From Inia geoffrensis (taxonomy: Eukaryota; Chordata; Mammalia; Artiodactyla; Iniidae), in assembly GCA_036417435.1 (NCBI GenBank), contig CM070901.1:9770001-9834000 (forward strand): DNA of 64,000 nt, written 5' to 3'. A program made the translations under genes and the position numbers. Of the stretch, positions 48,979 through 61,262 are shown in pieces. The notes below the pieces were generated by a model. That model was not told the DNA's origin. It ran no database searches and saw nothing but the letters and a program-made list of their open reading frames with translations. How positions within the stretch are numbered: the stretch's first letter is position 1; every line of letters begins with the position of its first letter.

Positions 48979-49125
48979 TGTTACCCTTCTTCATTAAGGT
49001 TTTTTTGGGGGGATCATGAAGTTAGGAGGTGTTTTATTTATCTGGTTATTTCCCCATGACAAACTAAGTAAACAGGAAAGATGAAGGAGGTAGGAGAGAA
49101 TGCCTAGAACAAAAATTTTGTTCCA
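48979..49125 (+). mobile_element. Partial second ERV LTR
   Basis: It starts tgttacccttcttcattaag and aligns with 48120-48270: T-run, G-rich block, 'ggaggtgttttatttatctgg' for 'gaggagtattttagttgtttgg', then 'gaaagatgaaggaggtaggag' for 'gaaagatgaaagagatagaag'. It ends before the rest of the LTR, next to the L2 at 49220. Confidence 0.65.
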
Positions 49126-49219
49126 TTTCTGGTTTTAAATTAAACACTAGACTTTTTAGATCTAGAGAAGAAAAGCCGACTTTTCAAGGATATGGAAAGG
49201 GTGTCCGTGGAACTCCCAT

Positions 49220-51525
49220 AATTAAGCTTTTCATCTTCTCTCTCCAAATCTGCCCCTGCCCATCTTCTTCATCTTGATAATGGAGATTCTCTGTTTGCTG
49301 AGGGCAAAATCTTGGAGTTATCATTGATTCTTCTCTTTCCTTCATTCGCATAACACATCCAACAGTAAGTTCTGTTGATTCTGTCACCAAAACATATCCT
49401 GAATTTGTTTACTTCTTTATAGTTTCATTACTTGCATGTTGAATGTAAACTCCATATTTTTTTCTTCCAAAACTCCAAAAAACTTCCCAGCTGCTTCCGT
49501 TTTCACCCTCCTCCCCAGTTCTAGACCAGTGGTTCTTAAAGTCAGGTCCACAGACTTCAGGGGATCCCCGGGACTGTTAGACTCAGAGATTCCTTAAGGT
49601 CAAAAGTATTTTTATAGTAATACTAATATATTAGTTGCCTTTTTGACTGTGTGAACATTTGCATAGGTGATGCAAAAGTTATGGTGGGTAAACAGCTGGT
49701 GCCTTAGTACAAATGAAGCAGTGACACAAAACCACTACTAGTCATTATATTTGTCACCCCCACAGACTCACAGTTGAAAAGAAGTAAGTTTAATTTATGA
49801 ATGTCCTTGATAAACTGAAAAAAATATTAAATTTATTGACCTCCAACTAATAAGCATATGTCTTTTCAGTATTTTGTGTGACCAAATGGGAAGTACACAC
49901 GAAGTACTTCTGCATACAAAGGTATGATGTTTGTATAAGGCAAAACACTGTTCAGTTGTTTGTGTTGTGGGGTGAATTAGAAGCTTCTTGTTCATAGAAC
50001 AGCATTTTTTACTTGAAAGATTTACAGACAGAAAAACTGAAGTTATTCAGACATAGGAAGATATTCGGACATCGTCTAAAATGAGCGAAGCAGCATTGTC
50101 ACGTCAAGGAGAACAACTGACAGTGTTTATTGCCAACGATAAAATTTGAGCTACTGAGAGAAAAATCAGAAGTTTGGAAAACTGGATTCGCTACTGTGAG
50201 ATTGTCAAGTTTCCAAAACTTAAACACTTGTCTGGTGAGGTCACTGGTGATACTAAGAAATGCGATTTAAAAAAATTGTTTAATGAAATTTGTTAACATG
50301 AGGAAGAGATGCATAACTCATGCAACTAATATTTTTCTAATGAATAATGTTTGTTTTACCAAATCACGTAGGGGTAAAGTACTTGCTCCTCAATGTGAGA
50401 TTCAACAAGAGATTTTACAATAACAAGGTAAAAGAAACTCACCAATAGTTTCAAATTATACATTGCAACTAATTTTTAAGAAACTATCGCTTGTAAAGTT
50501 TTGGTGTAGTATCATAGAAGAATATCCAGAGTTATCTAAAAGATTATTAACAATTCTCCTCCCTTGTCCAACTATACATCTGTGGGAGGCCAAATTTTTT
50601 CAGATACTTCAGCCCAAGAGCATATTGCAATAGATTTAATGCAGAACCAGATATAAGAATATAGCTCTCTTTTCTTCAGACAGACATTAAAGTGATTTGC
50701 AAGAATATAAAGCAATGCCAATATTCTCATTCTTTTTATGCTTTGAAAAATAGTTACTTTCAACAAAAATCTGTTATTTTTGTTGACATGTAATGAGTTT
50801 ATTGTTTTTAAGTGAATTAATTAAAAACATTATTATATTTCTTAGCTTTAATTTCTAATACCATAAATATCATTGGATACACACTACATAAACAAAAGCT
50901 CTTTGAGGTTCTTAAAACTTCCAGCAATTTAAAAGAATACTGAGACTAAAATGTTAAAGAATCACTCCTCTAGGCACTAGCCAGATGGGTATTTTAAGAT
51001 GTCAGTCCCACCAGTGATTTCCCATTGCACTTAGAATGAGGTCAGGCACTTTTCCTTAGCAGTCTTATATGTTCTGACTGCTGCAGAATTTCAGTAAACT
51101 TTCCTCTTTACTGATTGCACTTCAGCCATCCTGGTCTTGTTTTCTGCTTCTTCATTGTTCCTCTTCATTATCTTTACATGGTTAGCTCCTTATGATTAAA
51201 ATCTCAGGTTAATGTCACCATTATAGAAATCGTCCCTGATTCCTCAGTATAATTACTGTATATGTATTTAACACTCCGTTACTCTATATGTTTTTACCCT
51301 GGTTTAAATATGTGCAGAGCACTTAGTAATCTGTGATATTTTCTTAATTTACATTATATTAAAATTGTATATTATCTGTCTTCACCCTCTAGCAAGTAAG
51401 CTATATCAGAGCATGGATTTTGTCTATCTCATTTATCACACAGTCCTTCAGTCCTTAGGGTCTAAAATAGTCCTGGCTGATGGTAGATGCTTAATATATT
51501 TTTGATAAATGAGTGGAATGATGAC
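49220..51525 (+). mobile_element. L2 LINE, split by a hAT element
   Basis: The left part (49220-49526) has the L2 end-of-ORF2 pattern: 'ccaaatctgcccctgccc', 'ttggagttatcattgattcttctctttcc', 'acagtaagttctgttgattctg', 'aaacatatcctgaatttg'. The right part (50968-51525) continues with 'gtgatttcccattgcacttag', 'cagccatcctggtcttg', 'caccattatagaaatcgtccctg' and the L2 3' tail 'gatgcttaatatatttttgataaatgag'. The hAT element at 49527-50967 lies between the two. Confidence 0.8.
49527..50967 (+). mobile_element. hAT-Charlie-like DNA transposon with decayed transposase
   Basis: The ends are terminal inverted repeats: cagtggttcttaaa at left and ttaaagaatcactc at right (inverse of gagtgattctttaa). The flanking 8-bp duplication is ttctagac (49519-49526) versus ctctaggc (50968-50975), with two differences. 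At 1.44 kb it is shorter than an autonomous hAT, so it is internally deleted. Coding remnants run on the plus strand from about 50081, including WIRYCEIVKFPKLKHL near 50186 and the hAT C-terminal motif FWCSIIEEYPELSKRLLTIL (50499-50558), which belongs to the dimerisation domain. Several stops and frame shifts break it. Confidence 0.88.
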
Positions 51526-52229
51526 TTGTAGGGTTGGCTACATCCAATCAGAGAGCAAGGAATGTTTCACAGAAGCTCATGACAGAAAGAAACTCAGGGT
51601 TGGGCTGAGGCATGTTTAAAAGAGAGCGTGAAGTTAAGAACAACGTGGGCAACATCAGAAGAGAGAGAACCAGAAAGAGAAATTTTGAGACACAATTCTC
51701 TCATTCCCATCTTGAAATCTAAACCTGAGGTACAGGGTGGCTGGAAGGATCCAGATAGATTTGGGGAAATATAAAAATTGTGAGCAATTTTTAACCCTTT
51801 TCCTTCCTTCTTTCCTTCCTCCCTCCCTCCCTCTCTTCCTTCTTTCTTCCTGCAAGCTTCTCAGAAAATTCTCATGTTTGGCATGGTACCAAGTTCAAAT
51901 GACATGGGATTAGTAGAGTAGCAGTTGTTGAGAAAGGTGCCTGGGCCCATCTTCACAGATTCCTGTACCTCTGTTAGATGGTATGGAGAAGCCAGCTGGG
52001 AATTCTTCATAAATACCAAGGCAATTAATGGAAAGGAAAAACCTGGTGTTGGGACAAGAAAGAGGCAGATGTGAGGTTTCAGCAGCAGGGACGGTGGAAA
52101 GGCTTGTGATTATCCTCAGACAGTGTCAGGATTACAACAGAATAGACAGCCCTGACCAAGAGCAACTAAGCAGATACCCTGTAGAACTTACTTAGCAAGC
52201 AGGTAGATTCCTACATACTGAATTTCCTT
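51526..52229. other. Unassigned sequence with a pyrimidine tract
   Basis: At 51796-51851 a TTCC/TCCC-rich tract occurs on plus. The rest has no identified repeat or gene. Confidence 0.4.
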
Positions 52230-52322
52230 AAGGTGAAAAGCTGACATTAGCACTTTGCTTAATGTGTTCCTGTTTTCATATAGTTTTTGGCTATAACTGT
52301 TTAGGTCTCCTAGATCTCACAT

Positions 52323-52532
52323 ATGAAGGATTTAAAATTTTATTTAATATTTTTTGTTGTTTTCATTGCGATGATCGGTCCAGTACATAGTCACTATAGT
52401 AATGGAAATGAAAGAGAAGACAACCTTTTCATGATGTTTGTGAAGGAGGGTCATGTCATAATAGCTGAAGGGGGAAGTGAATGTCAGGCAACAAGGAATA
52501 AAGAAACACATTTATTAGTAGAGAAGAACTGA
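52323..52532 (+). CDS. Putative secreted-type small ORF of unknown identity
   Basis: I do not recognise this 69-codon ORF. It has a short charged start (MKDLK), a hydrophobic run (FYLIFFVVFIAMIG) and a PVHS-H junction with Val at -3 and Ser at -1, as at signal-peptidase sites. The rest is polar, with one cysteine. Downstream, an AATAAA at 52593-52598 is followed about 20 bp later by a 10-A run (52618-52627), as in the 3' end of a retrotransposed mRNA. A convincing target-site duplication is not found (aatttcc occurs at about 52221 and right after the A-run). It may be a retrocopy of a small secreted-protein mRNA or a chance ORF. The start context is weak (C at -3). Confidence 0.25.
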   Translation: MKDLKFYLIFFVVFIAMIGPVHSHYSNGNEREDNLFMMFVKEGHVIIAEGGSECQATRNKETHLLVEKN

Positions 52533-53649
52533 AACTTAACTCAAGCTCTTAAATGAGTAAAAATGCATCTTCATCTGATGGTCTTGTTTATGAATAAAGA
52601 CTTTTAGGGCTTTTGGGAAAAAAAAAATTTCCCTGCTGATTTTAGTGATGTATGAGAAGATGAAATGACCAGCACAGTGATACAAAGCGTGTTAACAGTG
52701 GCATTTACAGGATGAGAGGGAAGCCATCCAGACTGCAGCCTCTGACATTATTCAACATTGGTTTAGGAAATTTTTACAAAAGTACTGCTATGCAGATTGA
52801 CAAGAATGTCAGAGGTCAAGATGCACTAAGCACAGTGGTATATCACAAAGAGCCAGAAAATGGCAGACGATTTGTTGAACTTTGGGGAAATAAGTAAAAA
52901 TATGAAGGAAGTTTAGAATAATTTTTCTGATTTTTGAAGAAAGAATGTATTGTTGGTCATGTAAGTCAAGATTGTTTTTTTAAAATTATGCAAAAGTAGG
53001 CATTTCCAAAAATAAACTGCTGGGAAAAAGGCAATATATTATGCTTAAAGTACTATTCACAGGTTTAGAAAGGGGAATGAGGAAAGAACTTAAAATAGTG
53101 AGATAGATAAAGATGGGATGTCAACATAACTCTTTACAGTGCCTAGTGCCAAAAGCCTCTCCTCACAAAGATCTAACACTGTGTATACAGTATTAGTTGA
53201 AGATAAAAATGGTTCAGCAGTGAATTTCAGACACATCTGAGTAGTTCAGATATATATGTATGTGTCAGAGAATCTGGAAAGAGTTAAAAAAAGAACGTTT
53301 AAGTGGGAGAAAAATTAAAATTCAAGAACATGGAGGGAGTAAGCATAGTATTTTGAGTCATAAAAACTTTTACACACATTTTGGCAAAGAATAATGTATT
53401 TTTTAAAGTGGGAAACAAACATTACAAGATGATATGCAGAGATTGAGTTGGGAAGTTTTCACCAGAATCCTGGATAAGATATCATACATTTATTGTTCCT
53501 AACTTTATTTTGCAACAGTTGAAGAGTAGTTTCCAGAGAAAGCATTGATTATTTAACTGACAAATCCCTTTGATTAGCCTATGGACTAGGGGAAAAAAAA
53601 AAAAAAAGCTTAATGTGAGATAACTTATATTTCCTATAAAAAAGAAGAC
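52533..53649. other. Unassigned sequence
   Basis: No gene that I can name. A 61-codon ORF at 52712-52897 has ordinary composition but no recognised domain. Confidence 0.35.
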
Positions 53650-54130
53650 TGACTATAGGTTACTGACAAAGACTCTCTCCTTGACCAAACTTTAGTCAGC
53701 CTCCTCTGAACCCTCTTTTCAACTAGGCCTTGTCTTTGGGCCTTCTCTTCAGCCTGCCTACCCCAGTTTTAGCAAAAATCCTATGTCAGTTTAGTGAGAA
53801 TCATCTTCACCTTTGATATCTGATCACCCTTGATACCTGATCAGATTTCTCATCTCCCACCCTTGATCATTCTGGCTGGCCTTCAGCAAGAATCCTGTTG
53901 AGTTGGTTTAGCCAGAATTCCCCTACACTTGACATCTTGTCTTAATAGTTTTCCATTTTCATTATCCTCTTTATCCTGTTCACTTGTTAGAAATCCCCAC
54001 TTATCCTTGTATTTGGAATTGAGCCCCATCTCTCTCCTCTATTTTAATAGTACTGACACCCATTGCAATAGTTGTGAATAAAATCTTCCTTACTATTTTA
54101 ACAAGCATCAGAAAAAAATTTTCTTTACTA
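53650..54130 (+). mobile_element. Probable ERV LTR
   Basis: 'gactctctccttgaccaaac', 'cagcctgcctaccccagtttt', 'tggccttcagcaagaatcctg', 'tgaataaaatcttccttac' (polyadenylation signal near 54077) and 'ttttaacaagcatcag' give an LTR-like order of a U3-R-U5 unit. No internal retroviral genes adjoin it. Confidence 0.5.
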
Positions 54131-55759
54131 TTATATACAACTCTTTTATTGTATAATACTTTTTCATTAAATAAAGAAGACAGATGATGAAGTAAGTTGA
54201 CAGAATAGGAAACTTTCAAGTTTCACTGCCCGTATGAAGAAACTATGAGGAATGGAGTGTTTTACTGAACAGAGATTTTCTGTATTATGCAGGACGACCT
54301 ATGAAAAGGACATTTCTGGTTGGAGGATAAAGGTCAAAAGCCTGGGAGGGATAACCTAGAAATAATATTAGACAACTGTTAGCTTTCTGTTGAAATAAAT
54401 GAAGTGAGGATAAACCCATGGATGAGGATGTAAAAAAGCAGCACCAGGATATTTCAGGCCTGTTGTGGAATGCTTCCTCTACAAAACTCCTAGTTAAATC
54501 CAGAAGTAAAGACTCAACTAGCAGTATTTCACTTATGAGGAATAAAGTAGTACCATAAATATTTTAAAGGCATAGATATTAACCTCCATAGTTTGATTCA
54601 GTGTCTCAATTTGAGTTTATTGTTTATCAGGTGGTGTGATATGATAGTATCTTCCAAATGAATTGAGACCATTTTCATTTAAAAGAAATTTAATAAAGCA
54701 TTTAAGAATTTCCCTCAGTTAATTATGTCTTCACTTGACCTTTAAAGCTAAGAATTATATGACATATTTTACGTAACATATCTGTTTTCAGTGTCTTCTT
54801 CTTGTTTATGAAAATGTAATCATTTGACTCAGATCCCTCTAATGTACATGTTACATTGCTGAATAATTTTATATGCATTGTAATCCATCACATATTGAGA
54901 GCACCTACATAAAATATTTTCATAAACTTAAAGCTTTAAGAATATTATGATGACAGTGAGTACCTGTGACTTCTGTTGTTCCATAACTCCCAAGAGGCAG
55001 ATACTCTGAGTAGTGGATCATTTATGAAAGAAGAAAAACAAATTTTCCTTTAAAAAGAAAACAGCAACAGAGGAAAAACTTTCAGAATAAACTTGAAATT
55101 CTTCGGCTTCATGTTCCAAGTCCTTTGTAACTTACTTCCCCTTCTTTCTGCTTCTGCCACCAGACATACCTTCCCTAAACTGCTTTCATACCAAATACTG
55201 TTATTCTTTGTCAGCCATCTCCTCTCTATGCTTGTACTCTTGTAGCTCCCGTTCTTTGCATAGAATGTACCTGCCACTGTCTTCAGCTGTATATGAATTG
55301 TGTGCATACAGGGGGTTGGCCCCAACAGAGATTAAGTATGTGATTTTCTTTCCTTTAATGAGAGTCGGTAACTCTATCACAGAATAAGCAGCCACAGAAA
55401 ATCACCTTACGATTATGGGAGATCATTTTTTGGAGAATTGTATCCTTTGGCATTAGAGAAGATAGAATCCCTGACTACAGGGGAAGGAGTGCCAGTTATT
55501 TTAGAAGAATGGATCATTCTGACTCAGAATAGGGTTATTGGTTTTGTAAAGAGCAGACACCCTTACTAACCATAACTTAGTGCTATTGAAGCTTTCTTGT
55601 CTCTCATATAGTGCTTGTATATAAATAATAAACTGAAATAGATGATTGTGTTCAAGATGAAGAGATGTCTTTATTGAGCCTGATTCAGGCAAAATTATCC
55701 ACAGTGTTCTCATTAAGCAAATGTGGCATCAGTAGCTTGACGTGTTCAATCACCACTCT
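54131..55759. other. Unassigned AT-rich sequence
   Basis: No identifiable gene. The minus ORF at 55050-55325 and its neighbours have no domain. Confidence 0.4.
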
Positions 55760-56097
55760 TGTTATGGACTGAATTGTGTCCCCCCCCTAAAGTCACATGC
55801 TAAACTCCTAATCCCCAGCACCTGAAAATAAGGTTAAATGAGGTTATATGGGTGGGCCCTAATCCATCTTTATAAAAAGATTTTAGGACACAGACATGCA
55901 CAGAGAAGACCAAGTAAAGACAGAAGAGAGAAGAAAGATCATTCACAAACCAAGGAGAGAGGCCTCAGAAGAAACCAACCCTACTAACATCTTGATCTTA
56001 GTTTTCTGTCCTCCAGAACAGTGAGATAATAAATTTCTGTTGTTTATGTCACCCAGTCTGTGGTTCTTTTTTATGGCAACCCTAGCAAACCAATACA
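55760..56097 (+). mobile_element. Solo LTR, MaLR (MLT1/MST-like)
   Basis: It starts tgttatggactgaattgtgtcccc and continues with 'ctcctaatccccagcacctg', 'tgggtgggccctaatcc', 'ggacacagacatgcacagag', 'cctccagaacagtgagataataaatttctg' and ends 'caaccctagcaaaccaataca'. This is the full LTR order at about 338 bp, with the aataaa signal near 56027. Confidence 0.88.
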
Positions 56098-59000
56098 TTC
56101 CTCTACCACAGACCTAACACTTTGCTAAGACTTCATTGGTGTAGGCAGCAATTGCCTGCCTAGGAAGGTGGCACAGCACTCTCCCACTTACTGAGGCACC
56201 TCACGCTTAAGACATAGTTCTTCGGCGTCAGTGACCCTGATAACCTATTGTACAACCTGAATCTCTTCAACCTTATACCCATGAAACAACAGAAACGTGA
56301 AAGATCTTTAATTCAGAGATCCTAATTAAATGTGAATCCTCCCAGAAAGGTTACACTGGGGAGTGAATAACTTTCCCCTACGATTTCCTAACATAAGGAG
56401 TGAATCTGCTTTAGCACATATGGACTTCATAGGAACCGGGAACTTTGCCAGATTCTCTCCTTGCAGAATATCACTCAAGTTTCCTCTTTCTTGTAGTGAG
56501 CTCACCTATATAGAAGTGACCTGGATTGTGTTCCCTCCACAGACATGAAACCCTAGAAGACACCCAAAATGCATAATGGAAGGAATTATTGCTGCTGGAT
56601 GACTGGATTTCCTACAATAACTAACTTATTGTAGGCTTAACTAACACAGCCCCAGAATGGATTGGAGCTGCACAATTCCTTCCACTCAAGCTGTGTAGAA
56701 AAACAGTCTGGTTACATACTGGAGTCCTAGCTGACCCATTAACATAGCTCTGTGAGGCCAGGAGCTGGCTCTTTTCATCTCAAGCCTTCCTCCCAAGGTC
56801 TGGATACAGACTGACACACAGTACACTTTAACTAAATACTTTTAAAAGTTATAATCTAAATTTGGGACAAAAATTATAGTCCTCGTTTTAGGTAGAATGT
56901 AGCGCTTAAACATAATTTTGCACAACATCAAGTGTGCATTGGTTATAAAGGTTAACATCTGCAGAAATGCTTAAAGAAGACAAAAGAAATTACAGAGCTT
57001 TCAACTGATAAGAAATTGATTTATATTTGTTGTAAAAGAACTGTACCTGTGATATTGAAGTAAGAAGAAATGGGGAAGGGCTTTTGAAAGCATAAGGGAA
57101 TTTGCTCTTCACTAAAGAATCATTGGCTCCTGGTGGGAGCTACAGACTGCAGACCTTTACTGGAACTTTTAAGCCCTTTCCACCACTAAGCCTTCAGCTA
57201 GCTTCTCAGATCCCCCTGAACTCCGTTTGTTCTTCCTTCTTGTCTTAGAATATACAGTCCTGAGTCTCATGCTGTGTCTGTGTCCTATTAAAATGGTCTC
57301 CAGAAAAGAGGTGCAATCTTCCCTTTTTCCTATTGTTATATAAATAAGCCAAAGATGGCCTCTGTGTATTGGCCCCTATGTTGCTTACTTCTTTACTTCA
57401 AGCTGAGACCTGTTAGCTCAAAAGCCTGCTAGTGCCAAACTCAAATGTTTATACACCCAATTATTTAAAAATAGCCCAAACAAGCAGATTTGTAGCCAGT
57501 TAGGGCCTGCGTGCTTTGTATACCCTCCTGCAGAATCTTACTTCCCATCTGCTGACAATAGATAAGATAGCCCCAGGCCATAGAGACCCCAGGCCACTGC
57601 AGTTGCCCTTTTGGAGCTGTCTGACCCAGAGACTCCCAGCCATGCTGCTGAGTGACATCACCTGGACTTGCAAGCCTCCTCTCTGATCCCCCTCTCTCCT
57701 GGGAGTTCTCTTGCCTTCATACCCTTCCGGATGGTGGCATAAGCCTCTGAACCATCTCATGCTGTGAGAAACTTCGCCTCTCATTCAACGCTGTCCAAGT
57801 GCCACCCAGTCACCATGGTGTGTGGTAACTGCCTCTCATGCTCATATTTTTCTTTCCTTGATATGCCCCTAAATCCCTCAAAACCCCTGCAGCTATTTCT
57901 CTTCACTACTTTTTTTTGTCATCTTAGTTAAGTGTTTAAAAACAAAATAGATGAGTTCTTTTTTGTTGGTCTTGTTTTGTTTGTTTTTTTACCTTTTCTA
58001 ACAAGGCATTTGTTGTAGTTGCACAGCAGTATTGGATAGGTGCAGCTTATGATACTGGGAAGCTGTGATCTTTGGCATCAAGTTAGATGGTCTTCAACAA
58101 CCTTCTACTAAATAGGCTATCCATGTTTCCGGGCCTCTAGTCTTCTCCTTTCTATACGTGGCCGGTTGTGGATTTCTCAGATGCAGTCTAGGCCAGTGGC
58201 CACCAGTGCACTTCTCCATGTGGGCTTATCTGACTGAGACTTTCATATTCAGCAAGGTGTCCTCAGTAACCAGTTGAAGGAGGTCTGAGACAGTCATCAG
58301 GGCTAAGACCAGAGTGGAATTTTCCATGGATCAAATTAAATCAGTCCTTCACTAATAGAATATTTTTGACGAGCATTAGGAGGAGTGAAATGGAAGGATG
58401 GCAGGAGAGTGAGAACTGAATGTTAGGACGTCAGACTTGTTGACAAATATACCTTGCTTAACTAAAAAGTTGCTTCTTTTAAAAAAATTTTAAAAGTTAC
58501 GAAAGATATACATGTGAAAGTTACAAAGTTTCCAGTGTTTTTATAACTATTTCCCGTCTTGAGTCCTGACCTAAAATTTCTTGACATATTTCTATGTTAT
58601 TACCATAACCAGAGATAAGACTTATACATATTATCATTCTGAACTTTCTCCTTCACAGTTCTCACTCCAGCCTCCTCTTTTGTGAAATATATTCTGACCC
58701 TTTTCTTCATGAGTCTCCTTTATCAAGCGGTAGGTCTACTGAACTCAGAGCTTCTTTTAGGAGGACATTTAAATTGAGAAGTGCCCATTTCTCCAGGCAT
58801 AGCCCAGACACAACCAGTTTATATGTTTCCCCATAAGAAGATAGCATTAATTAGAAATGGAATTTGTTGGGGATACACTTAAGATGCAATATGGAAAATC
58901 ACTTGTTTATAAATTTGCTATGAAATTTCTTCTCTGACTACAGTCAGAGAAAAGCTTCACAAGGAGTTAACGTGTGCAGGATTGCAACAGATCTTTCCAA

Positions 59001-61169
59001 GGGATAAAAGAAACTATTAGAAGGAAGGAATCAGAGTCATAGTTGAATAAAACCAAAATGATATTTAGGAAAAGGATGAGTAGCTCAGGTCACATGTAGC
59101 AAATGGTGCATGCTGGAGGTAAGTCTGGAAGTGTGGCTTTGAGAAGGTTGAGGGTTACTGACCTCAAACATACAATTATAAAATACAAAGAAATATAAAT
59201 TGGCATATACCATTTATAAAGCTGGGTGAATTTTGAAAGAATTGTATGTACTTCAGCCAAATATATACATTTGGAAGTTGTATTGTTGACACAGTTTAAC
59301 AAACTTTTCCAGTGCCCAGCGTTGTGCATAACTTAATAAATATTTAATGCATGACTGAAGTGTCTCCGACAGTACTTCCACACTTAAGGTCCCCAGGTAT
59401 TAATTTCCCATTCACTTTTTACTCCATATTTCACTAAATAGTCCCTATGTGGAATATATGTTAGTTTATCTGTAGACATAACCTGCTTCTCCTTGTGTCT
59501 CTAAAAGGCAGAACTCTAACCAATGGGCAGATTTGCAAAAGGCAGGTTTTGCCTAGAACTGTCTGATGAGTAAAGCTGACTGCAATATGCAGTACTACAG
59601 TAATGAGCCTCTCACAGTTAGTTTTCACTGAAAGACTAAAAGACCCTCTTTCTCGGAAATTTAAGGAAGTTGACATAGATGGCTTCCAGGGCTTTTCCAA
59701 ATATTTCTTTTGAGTCTTTTGACTGTTCGGAATACAGAATGAGAAACAGGACCTAATTCTATTGGTTTCTGTTATGCAGTCTCCCCCATTAAACCTTGTT
59801 AAACACAAAATGCCAGAGAAAAAAACTAATCACCAAATTTCTCAACATATGCATTATTCTTCATTGTAATTTTGGAGATTAAAGAGCACAAAGTCATCCT
59901 AAACAAATTTATTTCCTGTACTGTGCACTTTCTTTTTCAAGAACTATCTTGCTCTATATGAACTAAAGAACATCTACTTCATTATGCAACTTATCAATAT
60001 TAAGAAAAAATAAGTTGTTTCATTAAGTTTGACTAACTGCTGCCATGTTTGCAAAGGTGTTGTCTGGTGATCTGGAAAGCAGGAAGGCACTTTAAGGGGC
60101 AAGAGGATTGTGCCAGTGGATGAGCTGCAGGGGGAAGAAGTAGGCACTGAACCAGAGATCAAAAAGTCACCCACTGCTGCTTGAGTCTTGCCTTGCAGGA
60201 AACACTACTAATTGCTGTTCATTTATCAAGCTTGCCAAGAAGCCCTGGCTCTAGCATAGGCCTTCTCTCCTACATTCACCCAGAGATAAACATGGAAGGG
60301 CAGAATCAGAAGGAATGGCAGTAGAACTTTCTGCTTCCTGGGAGGCCTGGAGCCTTGGAACAGCTTGAGGAAAAAAAATAATAAATGAATAGAATACTGA
60401 AGTACTTATGTAAGCAATGGCCATCCTTCTAACTTTTGCAACTTTTGTAAAAGGAATTCAAGATAAGGACATGATTCTGCACTCCTTTTTATTACGCTCA
60501 TTTCCTGAATGCCAGTTATTTAAGTTGTTTTATGTTTGATTAGTTTGGGATTACGTGCCTTTTATATTTGTTGGTCAGTTTATCTTTAGGAAACTGATGT
60601 TTCCCCAAGGTCACAGCAAATATATGCTGTTTCGTTTGCAAGTATGTGTTGCTGAGAGCAAAATGTTAACATCAGTCAGTGATCACCCCATCAGGGTTTA
60701 TTCCTGAAGGTCTGAATCTGCAGGCTAGCTGCACTAATGGCAATAGCAATATGTTATTTTATACAACAGCAATATAATGCTACTTAGTACAACACTATAC
60801 AAGTGTACTTAGTTTCTAGACTCTTCTGTAATATCCCCCATAGCACTGTATATTTCCAAGCTTAAGTTCTGGTCTATTGCAAATATTAATGGAAAATAAT
60901 TACACACAACTCTGCCGGATAGACCATTACTTTCAATTCCCTTTGAATCATTTAAACCAAATAGAATGGATCTTTCTTGATCATTTAATTATTGAGTATA
61001 ATTACTTAAAAGTTTGTAAGAGGACTTCTTGTATTCACCTAAGAAGAGACCATAAATCAAAAAATTTTTATCTTTAACATTGAATATTTTCCAAGGTTAG
61101 AATAAAGACCAGTAAAAAAAAACAGACTTTGTGGTAAGCATATTATTTGCAAAACCCCTTGTAAAAATG
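56098..61169. other. Mostly unassigned sequence
   Basis: A 5-kb stretch with no gene that I can support. The GC-richer part at about 57480-57830 ('cagagactcccagccatgctg', 'cctctctcctgggagttctc', 'gaaacttcgcctctcattcaac') has the look of an LTR U3-R region, but I cannot place it. ORFs on either strand (for example minus 57784-57500 and 59808-59461) have no domains. Confidence 0.35.
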
Positions 61170-61262
61170 TACTGGACGTAAAGACAGGAACTTTGTTAAC
61201 TGCTTCATCTGCAGCACCTAGAAGACTGTGACACTTAGTAGGAGTTCAGTCAATTCAGTAAA
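61170..61262 (+). repeat. L2-like or MIR-like 3' tail
   Basis: 'acgtaaagacaggaactttg', 'cagcacctagaagactgtgac' and 'acttagtaggagttcagtc' match the tail shared by ancient L2/MIR elements. Confidence 0.6.

Noticed and set aside
52712..52897. 61-codon ORF following the secreted-type ORF, as a second exon or gene
   Set aside because: Lies beyond the A-run of the first unit, has no recognised domain and no supported splice sites.
56395..56430. Sequence 'tgctttagcacatatgg' suggesting a U6 snRNA fragment
   Set aside because: Only the gcacatat core matches; the flanking U6 sequence is absent.
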